64,000 nucleotides of DNA from Streptomyces phaeolivaceus (GTDB taxonomy: Bacteria > Actinomycetota > Actinomycetes > Streptomycetales > Streptomycetaceae): the NCBI RefSeq assembly GCF_009184865.1, contig NZ_CP045096.1, positions 9,362,001 through 9,426,000 of the forward strand, read 5' to 3'. Under the pieces are notes generated by a model. That model was given only the letters and a program-made list of their open reading frames with translations, was not told the origin of the DNA and ran no database searches. Of the stretch, positions 1 to 7,406 are shown in pieces. Numbering within the stretch: position 1 is the first letter of the stretch; each line of letters begins with the position of its first letter. A program made the translations under genes and the position numbers.

Positions 1-138
1 GGCGGCAGCGGTCTCGGCCTCGCCGTCGCCCGCTCCCTGGTCCGCGCCCACGGCGGCACCATCACCCTGACCAGCGAACCGGGAGCGACGACGTTCACGG
101 TCCGACTGCCCTGGGACGAGGGCGGGCCCAGCACATAA
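1..138 (+). CDS. Sensor histidine kinase, C-terminal end (partial)
   Basis: The window opens inside an ORF whose last 45 codons end in TAA. The visible residues begin [13 protein letters not shown] and continue into [12 protein letters not shown] and TFTVRLPW. This is the G2 box and final strand of a HATPase_c ATP-binding domain, so the gene is a histidine kinase transcribed rightwards. Its sensor and dimerisation parts lie outside the window. The next kinase starts 19 bases downstream on the same strand, so the two could be cotranscribed. Confidence 0.85.
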   Translation, partial: GGSGLGLAVARSLVRAHGGTITLTSEPGATTFTVRLPWDEGGPST

Positions 139-157
139 GGGGAGGTCGCCCAATCTG

Positions 158-1513
158 ATGCGTAGGGGCAAGACGGTGCGGCAGGCCGCGCGGGCGACGC
201 TTCACCTGGTCGTCGCGGTGGCGATGGCCTTCGGCGTGTACCTCTTCATCACGGTGCTGCTGATCACCGCGATCGCCACCCTCGCCGTGGTCGGTGCCTG
301 GATGGAGCCGGAGCCGGAGACGGAGCCGGAGACGGAGACGGAGACGCTGATCCGCCGGATCGCCGGCGCGAAACGCCATCAGGCGACCGCCTGGACCGGC
401 CGTGCCGTCCCCGAGGCCTACCTGCCCATCGAGGGCACCCTGCGCCAACGCCTCCGGATCGCCGTCCGCGACCCCGGCACCCGCACCGACGCCCGCTGGA
501 TGCTCACCTACTACGTCTACGGCGCCCTCTTCTTCCTCGCGGTCCCCCTGTGGCCGCTGGGCCTGCTCGTGGACGGCGTGTGGTGCGGACTGCTCGGCCG
601 CCCCGCCCTCGTCCTGCCGCTGATCGTCCGTCTCGCCGACCTGGACGCCCGCTGGTCCGAGGCCCTGCTCAAGCCGTCCCCCCGGGCCCGCCTCGCCGAG
701 CGGGTGGAGGAGCTGACGGCGACCCGGGCCGACGCGATCGCCGCCCATGGCGCGGAACTCCGCCGTATCGAAAGGGACCTGCACGACGGTGCCCAGGCCC
801 GCCTGGTCTCGCTGTCCATGCGGATCGGGCTGGCCCGGCGCGCGTACGACCGCGACCCGGAGGCCGCCCGCAAGCTGCTGCTCGACGCCCAGGACCAGGC
901 CGAGGCCGCGCTGACCGAGCTGCGGCACGTGGTGCGGGGCATCCACCCGCCGATCCTCACCGACCGGGGCCTCGCCGGTGCCGTACGGGCGCTGGCGGCC
1001 GGCAGCGGCCTCGAAGTGACCGTGGAGGTGAGCGAGTTGGAGGACACCGACGGGCCGCGCCCGCCCGCCGCGGTCGAGGCCGCCGCGTACTTCGTGGGCG
1101 CCGAGGCCCTCACCAACGCCGCCAAGCACAGCGGCTGCGACCACGCCGAGGTCCACCTCGCCCGCACGGCCCGGGGGGTGCGTGTCCTGGTGCGCGACGA
1201 CGGCCGGGGCGGCGCCGAGACGGCCTCCCCGTCGGGCCGCCCCGCCGCATCGGTCGACGCGGCCTCCGTCGATGCCGCCTCCGCGATGGGCGGATCCGGA
1301 CTCCTCGGGATGCGGCGGCGGGTCGCCGCGCTCGACGGGAGCACGGCCGTGACCAGCCGGGTGGCATCGGACAGCGCGTCGAACTGGGCGGGATTGGTGC
1401 CGTCGTCGGTCGACCGGGGTGCGGAGAGGTCGCCGATGGTGGCCCCGGTGCAGCTGACGTCACGGAAATCGGACGCCTGGATCTTCAACTCGGCGGCGAC
1501 GAGAGCCGGATAG
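158..1513 (+). CDS. NarL-type sensor histidine kinase with a replaced C-terminus
   Basis: Membrane histidine kinase of the HisKA_3/HATPase type. Two hydrophobic stretches (about residues 12-47 and 118-165) form the sensor part. The phosphoacceptor box is DLHDGAQARL with His209, then NAAKHSG (N box) near residue 320, DDGRGG, and GGSGLLGMRRR near 377-388. ATG at 158 follows GGGGAGG at about 139. The family normally ends soon after DGSTAVTSP with a short VELPC-like strand. Here the frame turns at DGSTAVTSR (about base 1350) into some 50 residues read antisense through a truncated SGNH lipase. The ATP-binding core is nearly complete, so partial function is possible, but the last strand is lost. 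Partner regulator not seen. Confidence 0.75.
   Translation: MRRGKTVRQAARATLHLVVAVAMAFGVYLFITVLLITAIATLAVVGAWMEPEPETEPETETETLIRRIAGAKRHQATAWTGRAVPEAYLPIEGTLRQRLRIAVRDPGTRTDARWMLTYYVYGALFFLAVPLWPLGLLVDGVWCGLLGRPALVLPLIVRLADLDARWSEALLKPSPRARLAERVEELTATRADAIAAHGAELRRIERDLHDGAQARLVSLSMRIGLARRAYDRDPEAARKLLLDAQDQAEAALTELRHVVRGIHPPILTDRGLAGAVRALAAGSGLEVTVEVSELEDTDGPRPPAAVEAAAYFVGAEALTNAAKHSGCDHAEVHLARTARGVRVLVRDDGRGGAETASPSGRPAASVDAASVDAASAMGGSGLLGMRRRVAALDGSTAVTSRVASDSASNWAGLVPSSVDRGAERSPMVAPVQLTSRKSDAWIFNSAATRAG
305..346 (+). repeat. Seven in-frame hexamer repeats in the kinase gene
   Basis: Seven tandem copies of GAGCCG or GAGACG encode an alternating Glu-Pro/Glu-Thr linker just after the first membrane segments of the kinase. 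Its length could vary by slippage without breaking the frame. Confidence 0.85.
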
Positions 1514-1725
1514 TTCCGGCCGGACCGCTCGCAGCCCGCGGGGGTGCCGCCCTGCTCGGGGATCTTCGGCCCCGCCGTGCAGGAGTCGCCGAGCGCCACG
1601 TACGGGCCGGTCGGGGGCGCGGATCCGGCGCGGTCGCCGCCCCCGTCCCGTCCGACGCTTATCGCGGCCACCAGCACGCCGCAGGCGAGCGCCCCAGCCA
1701 GGCCGGCTCGTGGAGAGGTCCTCAT
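1355..1725 (-). pseudogene. SGNH/GDSL lipase, N-terminal fragment
   Basis: From ATG at 1725 the minus strand reads a secretion signal (MRTSPRAGLAGALACG...), then PTGPYVALGDSCTAGP, the block-I catalytic serine motif of secreted SGNH esterases, and SCTGATIGDL. After DALSDATRLVTAV the reading enters the antisense of the upstream kinase, so the Gly, Asn and His blocks are missing and about half of a usual 260-270-residue enzyme is left. The cysteine after GDS stands where Tyr or Phe is common. The gene is divergent from the MarR gene, with three MarR-type palindromes between them, which suggests it was a target of that regulator. Confidence 0.75.
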
Positions 1726-1830
1726 CGCTCTGTCCTGTCTTCCGTCTCGACGGGTGGTGCGGGCTTCGCTCGGCCGGGGGAGGAGCGGCTGGGGCGGCCG
1801 GGTCGGACGGGGGAATCGGGATCCATCGTC

Positions 1831-1908
1831 TTGCTTGAGTTAGGCAAACATATATGGCTTACTTGAGTCAAGCAATCGAGCCGTACGGGGGTTGCTTGAG
1901 TTAGGCAA
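1831..1908. promoter_or_regulatory. Three palindromic operator-like sites upstream of MarR
   Basis: Three 17-base sites lie in the divergent lipase/MarR spacer: TTGCTTGAGTTAGGCAA at 1831-1847, TTACTTGAGTCAAGCAA at 1859-1875, and TTGCTTGAGTTAGGCAA again at 1892-1908. They fit an odd-centred palindrome TTRCTTGA-G-TYARGCAA. They stand out as AT-richer than their surroundings, and the last ends 17 bases before the MarR ATG. A fourth copy lies before the MarR paralogue at 13.7 kb. Dimeric MarR proteins bind such palindromes, so autoregulation plus control of the divergent esterase is the likely role (inference). Confidence 0.75.
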
Positions 1909-1924
1909 TGAGAAGGGTAGGGTG

Positions 1925-2446
1925 ATGTCCATGTCCCCATCGCCGTCGGCGGCCGTCCCCGCCTCCCCGGAAGTGATCGAGATCGAACGGGCCCTGACCC
2001 GGATCACCTATCTGAGCACCAGGGCCCGCCGGCACGAGCGCCTGATGGCCCTCGCCGGGGTACCACTGGACCGGGCCGCCGTGGCACTCCTGCGCCAGGT
2101 CGCCGACTCCGAGCCACTGCGCCCGGGGGAGCTGGCGGGCCGGCTCGACGTCGAGGCCTCCCATGTCACCCGCCAGGTACAGCAGTTGGAGAGATCCGGC
2201 TACCTCACCCGCGTGGCCGACCCCGGCGACCGCCGCGCCCGGCGCATCCGCCTCACCCCCACCGGCCAACAGGCCATCGACCGCATCCGCGAGGCAGGCG
2301 CACTCGGCATGAGCCTGGCCCTGTCCGACTGGCCCCCCGACCGGATCCGCCAACTGGCCGACCTCTTCCACCGCATGGTCGAGATCTTCCTCACCCGCGC
2401 CACCGACGAGGATCAGGCCCCCGCCACACCGACGGCCGCCGACTGA
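1925..2446 (+). CDS. MarR family transcriptional regulator (copy 1)
   Basis: Winged-helix regulator of about 173 residues. After an initial helix (EIERALTRITYLSTRAR), LDRAAVALLRQVADSEPLRPGELAGRL and VEASHVTRQVQQLERSGYLTR form the helix-turn-helix, and DPGDRRARRIRLTPTG is the wing. The C-terminal helices form the dimer interface. Two ATGs, at 1925 and 1931, follow AGAAGGG. The second aligns with the start of the paralogue at 13782, so it may be the true one. The paralogue is clearly similar along its whole length. Ligand unknown; the neighbouring esterases in both loci hint at an ester or phenolic effector. Confidence 0.88.
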   Translation: MSMSPSPSAAVPASPEVIEIERALTRITYLSTRARRHERLMALAGVPLDRAAVALLRQVADSEPLRPGELAGRLDVEASHVTRQVQQLERSGYLTRVADPGDRRARRIRLTPTGQQAIDRIREAGALGMSLALSDWPPDRIRQLADLFHRMVEIFLTRATDEDQAPATPTAAD

Positions 2447-2538
2447 GGCACGCAGTGGACCGCCGGGCCCAACGCACGGCAATCCGAGGGAAGTTACGAG
2501 GCACCCCCGAACGGCGGGCAGCCCGCAAGGCGACGCGA

Positions 2539-2652
2539 GGGGCCGTGCCGGTGCGTAGCAGCCCGTCGCCCACAGCGGCCCGGAGAGCGGCTCCTTACCC
2601 ACCCCGAGCAGTAGGGCAACCCACGACGGGCTCAACACACCGGCACGGCCCC
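2539..2652. repeat. Long nested inverted repeat, possible structured RNA or terminator
   Basis: A 15-base perfect outer stem (GGGGCCGTGCCGGTG at 2539-2553 with CACCGGCACGGCCCC at 2638-2652) encloses a second 9-base stem (AGCCCGTCG at 2560-2568 with CGACGGGCT at 2624-2632) and a central hairpin-prone segment. The element lies between the MarR stop and the response regulator. It has no T-tract, so a plain intrinsic terminator is not proven. A structured RNA or a small dispersed element is equally possible. Confidence 0.6.
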
Positions 2653-2714
2653 GCCCTCCACCGCCCGCCCGCGCCCCACCGGACGACCCCACCCCAAGAG
2701 AGAGCCCCACACGA

Positions 2715-3452
2715 ATGGCCTTACCCATGCACGAGCGCACCAACGACAAACCCTCACTCCCGCGCGGCGCCGGCCAGCACCTCCTGATCGCCGCCGGCGA
2801 CCCCTCCACCGCCGAACTACTCTCCACCACCCTGGAGCTGGCCGGCTACCGCACCCACACCACCCCCTCCGGCACGGAAGCCGTGTCCCGCCTCACCGAA
2901 CACCGCTTCGACCTGGTCGTACTCGACCTGGCCATCCCCGACCTGGACGATCTGGGCCGCGAGCGCCGCCCCGTCGCCCACCGCCCACCCGTGCTGTTCC
3001 TCACCCAGTACGACTCCCTGGGCAAACTCCTCCCCGAACTCGGCCTCGGAGAACAGGACTACGTCACCAAACCCTTCCGTATCGCCGAGGTCCTGGCCCG
3101 CGCCCAGGTCCTGCTCCGCGGCCGGAAACCCGTCCGCCGCGACGGCGAACCGTCGTACCGCGACCTCGTCCTGGACGACCCCGCCTGCCAAGCCCTGCGC
3201 GCGGGACGGCCGTTGAACCTCACCCCCGCCGAGTACCGCCTCCTGCGCTACCTCCTGGTCAACGCCCACAAGGTGCTGTCGAAGGAGCAGATCGGCCGCT
3301 ATGTCTGGGGTGACTTCCACGGCGACAACGCCATCGAGCAACTCGTCTCCCGCCTCCGCCGCAAGGTGGACCGCGAGGGGGGCGACCCCCTCATCCACAC
3401 CCGCCGCGGCTTCGGCTACTGGCTCGGCACCCCGTCCCGCCAGGAACACTGA
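2715..3452 (+). CDS. OmpR-type response regulator with atypical acidic pocket (orphan)
   Basis: Receiver domain (about residues 20-135) plus winged-helix DNA-binding domain (about 145-240; LTPAEYRLLRYLL, YVWGD, SRLRRKVD, HTRRGFGYWL). Phosphoacceptor Asp71 (VVLDLAIPD), switch Thr97 (LFLTQYD) and Lys119 (YVTKPF) are present. The paired acidic residues usually found after beta-1 are replaced: LLIAAGDP stands where VVDDEP is usual, leaving one Asp. Mg-dependent phosphorylation may therefore be weak or absent. No kinase adjoins it. ATG at 2727 is an alternative start. Confidence 0.85.
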   Translation: MALPMHERTNDKPSLPRGAGQHLLIAAGDPSTAELLSTTLELAGYRTHTTPSGTEAVSRLTEHRFDLVVLDLAIPDLDDLGRERRPVAHRPPVLFLTQYDSLGKLLPELGLGEQDYVTKPFRIAEVLARAQVLLRGRKPVRRDGEPSYRDLVLDDPACQALRAGRPLNLTPAEYRLLRYLLVNAHKVLSKEQIGRYVWGDFHGDNAIEQLVSRLRRKVDREGGDPLIHTRRGFGYWLGTPSRQEH

Positions 3453-3815
3453 GCGAAGCACTCATGAAGCAAATATGTCCGGAACCACCCCAGTCCGGGA
3501 CACCCCTAAGAGATCGCCCGAAGTGCGACACCACCCCACACCACCAGCGCGCTTCCCCACCCCCACGGCCTCCGCCCCCACCTCCCCTCGATCCGCAACC
3601 ACCCAAAAAACAAAGCCAGTTGTGGCCGGAACCCTCCCCCTCCCACCCTTCCCACCCCTCACCCCCACCCCCAGAATGTGATCCGGGTCACGTCAGCCTT
3701 CTGTCAGGTAACTGGCCGTTACCCGTCAGATCGCTCTGTTTGCATATGTTTATCGAGGCCTCGACACATCCCCCGGCGCATACCCCACCGGAGCCCCCAC
3801 CACCGAGGAGAGACC
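3453..3815. other. Intergenic region upstream of the P450 operon
   Basis: 363 bases without a convincing gene, C-rich near 3530-3670 and then AT-richer (GTTTGCATATGTTTATCGAG near 3738-3757). The AT-rich part is the likely promoter region for the downstream six-gene operon. I could not define a clear operator here. Confidence 0.4.
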
Positions 3816-5060
3816 ATGGCCGACACCCTGACCGACGCCACCTCCGACACGAGCGGACAGTGCCCCGAGTACCCGATGCCCAGGGCCTCCGGCCGCCCGC
3901 TCGCACCCCCGCCCGCCGCGGCGGAGCTGCGCGGCGGCGACCGGCCCATCACCAAGGTGCGGATCTGGAACGGCACCACCCCCTGGCTGATCACCCGCCA
4001 CGCCGACCAGCGCACCCTGCTCACCGACCCGCGCGTCAGCAACGACGACCACGAGCCGGACTTCCCCCACGTCAACGCCCACCGCGCGGCCATCGCCCCG
4101 CACACCCCGAAGCTGATCACCAACACGGACGCGCCCGAACACACCCGGCTGCGCCGCTCGGTGAACGCCCCGTTCCTGGTGAAGCGGATCGAGGCGATGC
4201 GCCCGGCCGTGCGGAAGATCGTCGACGACCTGATCGACGACATGCTGGCCGGCCCCAACCCGGCCGACCTGCTCACCGCCCTCGCCCTGCCCGTGCCCTC
4301 CCTCGTCATCGCCGAACTGCTCGGCGTGCCGTACAAGGATCACCACTTCTTCCAGGAGAACAGCAACCGCGTCCTCGACAACTCCCTCACCGCAGAGGAG
4401 GCGCAGGAGTCCAGCCGGGCCCTCGGCGGCTACCTCGACGCCCTCTTCCGGGAGAAACTCGAACAGCCGGGCGACGACGTGCTGTCGGAGATGGGCACCC
4501 GCGTCAAGGCCGGGGAGATGACCCACCAGGAGGCCGTCAGCATGGGCGTCGCCATGCTGATCGCCGGGCACGAGACCACCGCCACGATGATCAGCCTCGG
4601 CACCCTCGCCCTGTTCGAGCACCCCGACCAACTCGCCGTGCTGCGCGACACCGAGGACCCGAAAGTGGTCGCGGGCGCGGTCGACGAGCTGCTGCGCTAT
4701 CTCTCCATCGTCCACTCGGGCCTGCGCCGCGTGGCCAAGGACGACATCGAGATCGACGGCCAGGTGATCCGCAAGGGCGACGGCCTCCTCTTCGACCTCC
4801 AGACGGCCAACTGGGACCCGAACGCCTTCCTTGAGGCCGAGCGCCTGGACCTGAGCCGCCCCGCCCGCCAGCACAACGCGTTCGGCTACGGCCCCCACCA
4901 GTGCCTCGGCCAGAACCTGGCCCGCCTCGAACTCCAGGTCGTCTACGGCACCCTCTACCGCCGCGTCCCGACCCTCCGCCCGGCCGCCCCCGTCGAGCAG
5001 CTGGCGTTCAACCACACCGGCACCACCTACGGCGTGAAGTGCCTGCCCGTCGCCTGGTGA
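3816..5060 (+). CDS. Cytochrome P450
   Basis: Soluble bacterial class I P450 of 414 residues. It has the I-helix IAGHETT (residues 249-255), the K-helix ELLR (Glu291, Arg294) and the heme-binding FGYGPHQCLG with Cys363. ATG at 3816 follows GAGGAGAGA; in-frame starts further upstream would add a proline- and arginine-rich tail unlike a P450 N-terminus. It is the first gene of an operon that supplies its own ferredoxin (66-base gap) and reductase. By analogy with camphor catabolism it probably hydroxylates an unactivated carbon so that the downstream dehydrogenase can make a ketone. Substrate unknown. Confidence 0.93.
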   Translation: MADTLTDATSDTSGQCPEYPMPRASGRPLAPPPAAAELRGGDRPITKVRIWNGTTPWLITRHADQRTLLTDPRVSNDDHEPDFPHVNAHRAAIAPHTPKLITNTDAPEHTRLRRSVNAPFLVKRIEAMRPAVRKIVDDLIDDMLAGPNPADLLTALALPVPSLVIAELLGVPYKDHHFFQENSNRVLDNSLTAEEAQESSRALGGYLDALFREKLEQPGDDVLSEMGTRVKAGEMTHQEAVSMGVAMLIAGHETTATMISLGTLALFEHPDQLAVLRDTEDPKVVAGAVDELLRYLSIVHSGLRRVAKDDIEIDGQVIRKGDGLLFDLQTANWDPNAFLEAERLDLSRPARQHNAFGYGPHQCLGQNLARLELQVVYGTLYRRVPTLRPAAPVEQLAFNHTGTTYGVKCLPVAW

Positions 5061-5126
5061 CGCCCTGCCCTCCTCCCTCACCACCCCCCACTCCCCCCAC
5101 GACTACGCGCGATCAAGGAGCAACCC

Positions 5127-5324
5127 ATGCGTGTGGAACTCGACGAACCCAAGTGTGTCGCCTCCGGCCAGTGCGTGATGGCCTCCCCGGAGGTGTTCGA
5201 CCAGCGCGATGACGACGGTGTCGCGATCCTGCTGGTGGAGCACCCCGCCGACGACCTGATGGACGGTGTGCAGGAGGCCGTCGCGATCTGCCCGGCCGCC
5301 GCGATCCGACTGGTCGACCAGTGA
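5127..5324 (+). CDS. 3Fe-4S ferredoxin
   Basis: Small ferredoxin of 65 residues with Cys10, Cys16 and Cys55 (KCVASGQC ... AICPAAAI). This three-cysteine pattern marks the single 3Fe-4S ferredoxins that feed electrons to Streptomyces P450s. Acidic overall. ATG at 5127 follows AAGGAG. Its TGA overlaps the GTG of the reductase by four bases (GTGA), which implies translational coupling and the chain reductase, ferredoxin, P450. Confidence 0.94.
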   Translation: MRVELDEPKCVASGQCVMASPEVFDQRDDDGVAILLVEHPADDLMDGVQEAVAICPAAAIRLVDQ

Positions 5325-6550
5325 GGCGGATCGTGGTCGTGGGCGCCTCGGCCGCCGGACTGGCGGCGGCCGAGACACTGCGCCGCGAGGGTTACGACGG
5401 CACGCTCACCCTCGTCGGCGACGAACCCCACGCCCCGTACGACCGGCCCCCGTTGTCCAAGCAGCTCCTCTCGGCGGAGTGGGACACCGACCGGCTCACC
5501 CTGCGCTCCCCGGCCCACCTCGACGGCCTCGACCTGGACCTGCGCCTCGGGACCGCCGCGACCGGCCTCGACCTGAGGGAGTGCGAGGTACGGCTCGCCG
5601 ACGGCGACACGGTGCCGTACGACGCGCTGGTGGTCGCGACCGGCGTACGCCCGCGCCGGCTGCCCGGTGAGGGCGCGCACGTGCTGCGCACGCTGGACGA
5701 CGCGCTCACCCTGCGGGAGCGGCTGACGCCGGGGACGCGGCTGGTGGTGGTCGGCGCCGGGTTCCTCGGCGCGGAGGCCGCCGCCGTCGCCTGGCGGCTC
5801 GGCGCCGAGGTCACCCTCCTGGAACCGGCGCCGGTGCCGCTTGCGCACGCGGTCGGCGCGGAGGTCGGCGCGGTGCTGTCCCGGGCCCATCGCGACCACG
5901 GCGTGGACCTGCGGGCCGGCGTCACCGTCACGGAGGTGACCGAGGACGGTGTACGGCTCGCGGACGGTGAGGTGGTGGAGGCGGACGAGGTGCTGGTCGC
6001 CGTCGGCTCGCTGCCCAACACCGAGTGGCTGGCGGGCAGTGGTCTGGCCGTCGGTGACGGCGTGCTGTGCGACCGGTACTGCGAGGCCGCGAAGAACGTG
6101 TACGCGGCCGGTGACGTGGCCCGCTGGTACAACCCGCTGTTCGGCGCCTCGATGCGGATCGAGCACCGGACGAACGCCGCCGAGCAGGGCATGGCCGTCG
6201 CCCGCAATCTGCTGGCCGCCGAGCCGGCCGCCCGCAGGCCGTTCGCGCCCGTGCCGTACTTCTGGTCCGACCAGTACGACATGAAGGTGCAGGCGTACGG
6301 TCATCTGCGGGGCCACGACGAGGTGACCGTCGTCGACGGGGATCTCGCCGAACGCCGTTTCGTGGCCGTCTACCGCACCGGCGACCGGGTCACCGGCGCC
6401 CTCGCGGTCGGTATGCCGCCCAAGGCGATCCGGCAGTGGCGGCAGGCCATCGCGTCCGGCGCCGACCGGAGCGAGACGTTTCCGCCGGAGATCCCGGTGG
6501 CTGTGGAGGAGGTCGACCATGGTGGAACAGCGGCCCGGCCCGTCGCGTGA
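5321..6550 (+). CDS. FAD-dependent ferredoxin reductase
   Basis: Pyridine-nucleotide oxidoreductase of 409 residues. FAD-binding Rossmann motif VVVGASAAGLAAAE at the N-terminus, YDRPPLSKQLL, a second nucleotide-binding motif VVVGAGFLGAEAAAVAW near residues 142-156, and YAAGDVARW near 260 for the FAD ribityl contact. This is the putidaredoxin-reductase-like family that passes NAD(P)H electrons to a ferredoxin. GTG start coupled to the ferredoxin stop; its 3' end overlaps the SDR start by 32 bases. Confidence 0.92.
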   Translation: MRRIVVVGASAAGLAAAETLRREGYDGTLTLVGDEPHAPYDRPPLSKQLLSAEWDTDRLTLRSPAHLDGLDLDLRLGTAATGLDLRECEVRLADGDTVPYDALVVATGVRPRRLPGEGAHVLRTLDDALTLRERLTPGTRLVVVGAGFLGAEAAAVAWRLGAEVTLLEPAPVPLAHAVGAEVGAVLSRAHRDHGVDLRAGVTVTEVTEDGVRLADGEVVEADEVLVAVGSLPNTEWLAGSGLAVGDGVLCDRYCEAAKNVYAAGDVARWYNPLFGASMRIEHRTNAAEQGMAVARNLLAAEPAARRPFAPVPYFWSDQYDMKVQAYGHLRGHDEVTVVDGDLAERRFVAVYRTGDRVTGALAVGMPPKAIRQWRQAIASGADRSETFPPEIPVAVEEVDHGGTAARPVA

Positions 6551-7358
6551 CGTGGTCGTCGTCACCGGCGCCGGCGGGATGGGCCTGGCGATCGCACGCC
6601 GGATCGGCAGCGGACGGACGGTCCTCCTCGCCGACGCCTCGCAGGCTCAACTCGACCATGCGGTGGGCGCGTTGAGCGGCGAGGGATACGCGGTGCGGGG
6701 CGTCCCGACCGATGTGTCCGACCGCAGGTCCGTCGACAAGCTCGCGGCGGAGGCGGTCGGCGAGGGCCGGGTCGCCGCCGTCGTGCACACCGCCGGGGTC
6801 TCCGCGGCCCAGGGCGCGGCGAGGACGATCCTGGAGGTCGACCTGCTGGGCACGGCCCATGTCATCGACGCCTTCGAGGGCGTGGCCGGGCCGGGGACCG
6901 CCATGGTCTGCGTCTCCAGCATGGCCGGTCATGTCGCCTCCCTCAGCGCGGACGACGAGAGGGCCCTCGCCACGGCCCCGGCGGACGAACTCCTCGGCAT
7001 CGGCGGCGTCCAGGCCGTCGGCGACAGCGCGACGAGCGCGTACATCGTCTCCAAGCGGGCCAACCAGGTGCGCGTCGAGGCCGCCGCGCTCGCCTGGAGC
7101 CGGCGCGGCGCCCGTATCAACAGCGTCAGCCCTGGCGTCATCGCCACCGCCATGGCGAAGGCGGAGGCCGAGGGCCCGAGCGGCGCGCACATGCCGGCGA
7201 TGCTGGAGGCGAGCGGCGCGGGCCGTACCGGCACCCCGGCGGAGATCGCCGACGCCGTCGCCTTCCTCATCGGCCCCGAGGCGCGTTACATCACCGGCAC
7301 GGACCTGCTCGTCGACGGCGGCCAGGCCGCCTGGCTGCGGCACCACCGACCGGCCTGA
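6519..7358 (+). CDS. SDR family oxidoreductase
   Basis: Short-chain dehydrogenase of 279 residues. Cofactor motif VVVTGAGGMGLAIA (TGxxxGxG type), HTAGVSAAQ in place of NNAG, active-site serine in SSMAG, YIVSK (YxxxK) and a C-terminal YITGTDLLVDGG typical of classical SDRs. An insertion after SSMAG (about residues 138-167) is longer than in minimal SDRs. ATG at 6519 follows GGAGGA. In the operon it is placed to oxidise the P450-generated alcohol to the ketone used by the Baeyer-Villiger enzyme. Confidence 0.9.
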   Translation: MVEQRPGPSRDVVVVTGAGGMGLAIARRIGSGRTVLLADASQAQLDHAVGALSGEGYAVRGVPTDVSDRRSVDKLAAEAVGEGRVAAVVHTAGVSAAQGAARTILEVDLLGTAHVIDAFEGVAGPGTAMVCVSSMAGHVASLSADDERALATAPADELLGIGGVQAVGDSATSAYIVSKRANQVRVEAAALAWSRRGARINSVSPGVIATAMAKAEAEGPSGAHMPAMLEASGAGRTGTPAEIADAVAFLIGPEARYITGTDLLVDGGQAAWLRHHRPA

Positions 7359-7406
7359 CACCACCGTACGACTCCCCGACTCCCCACCTCCACAGAGAGG
7401 ACCCCG

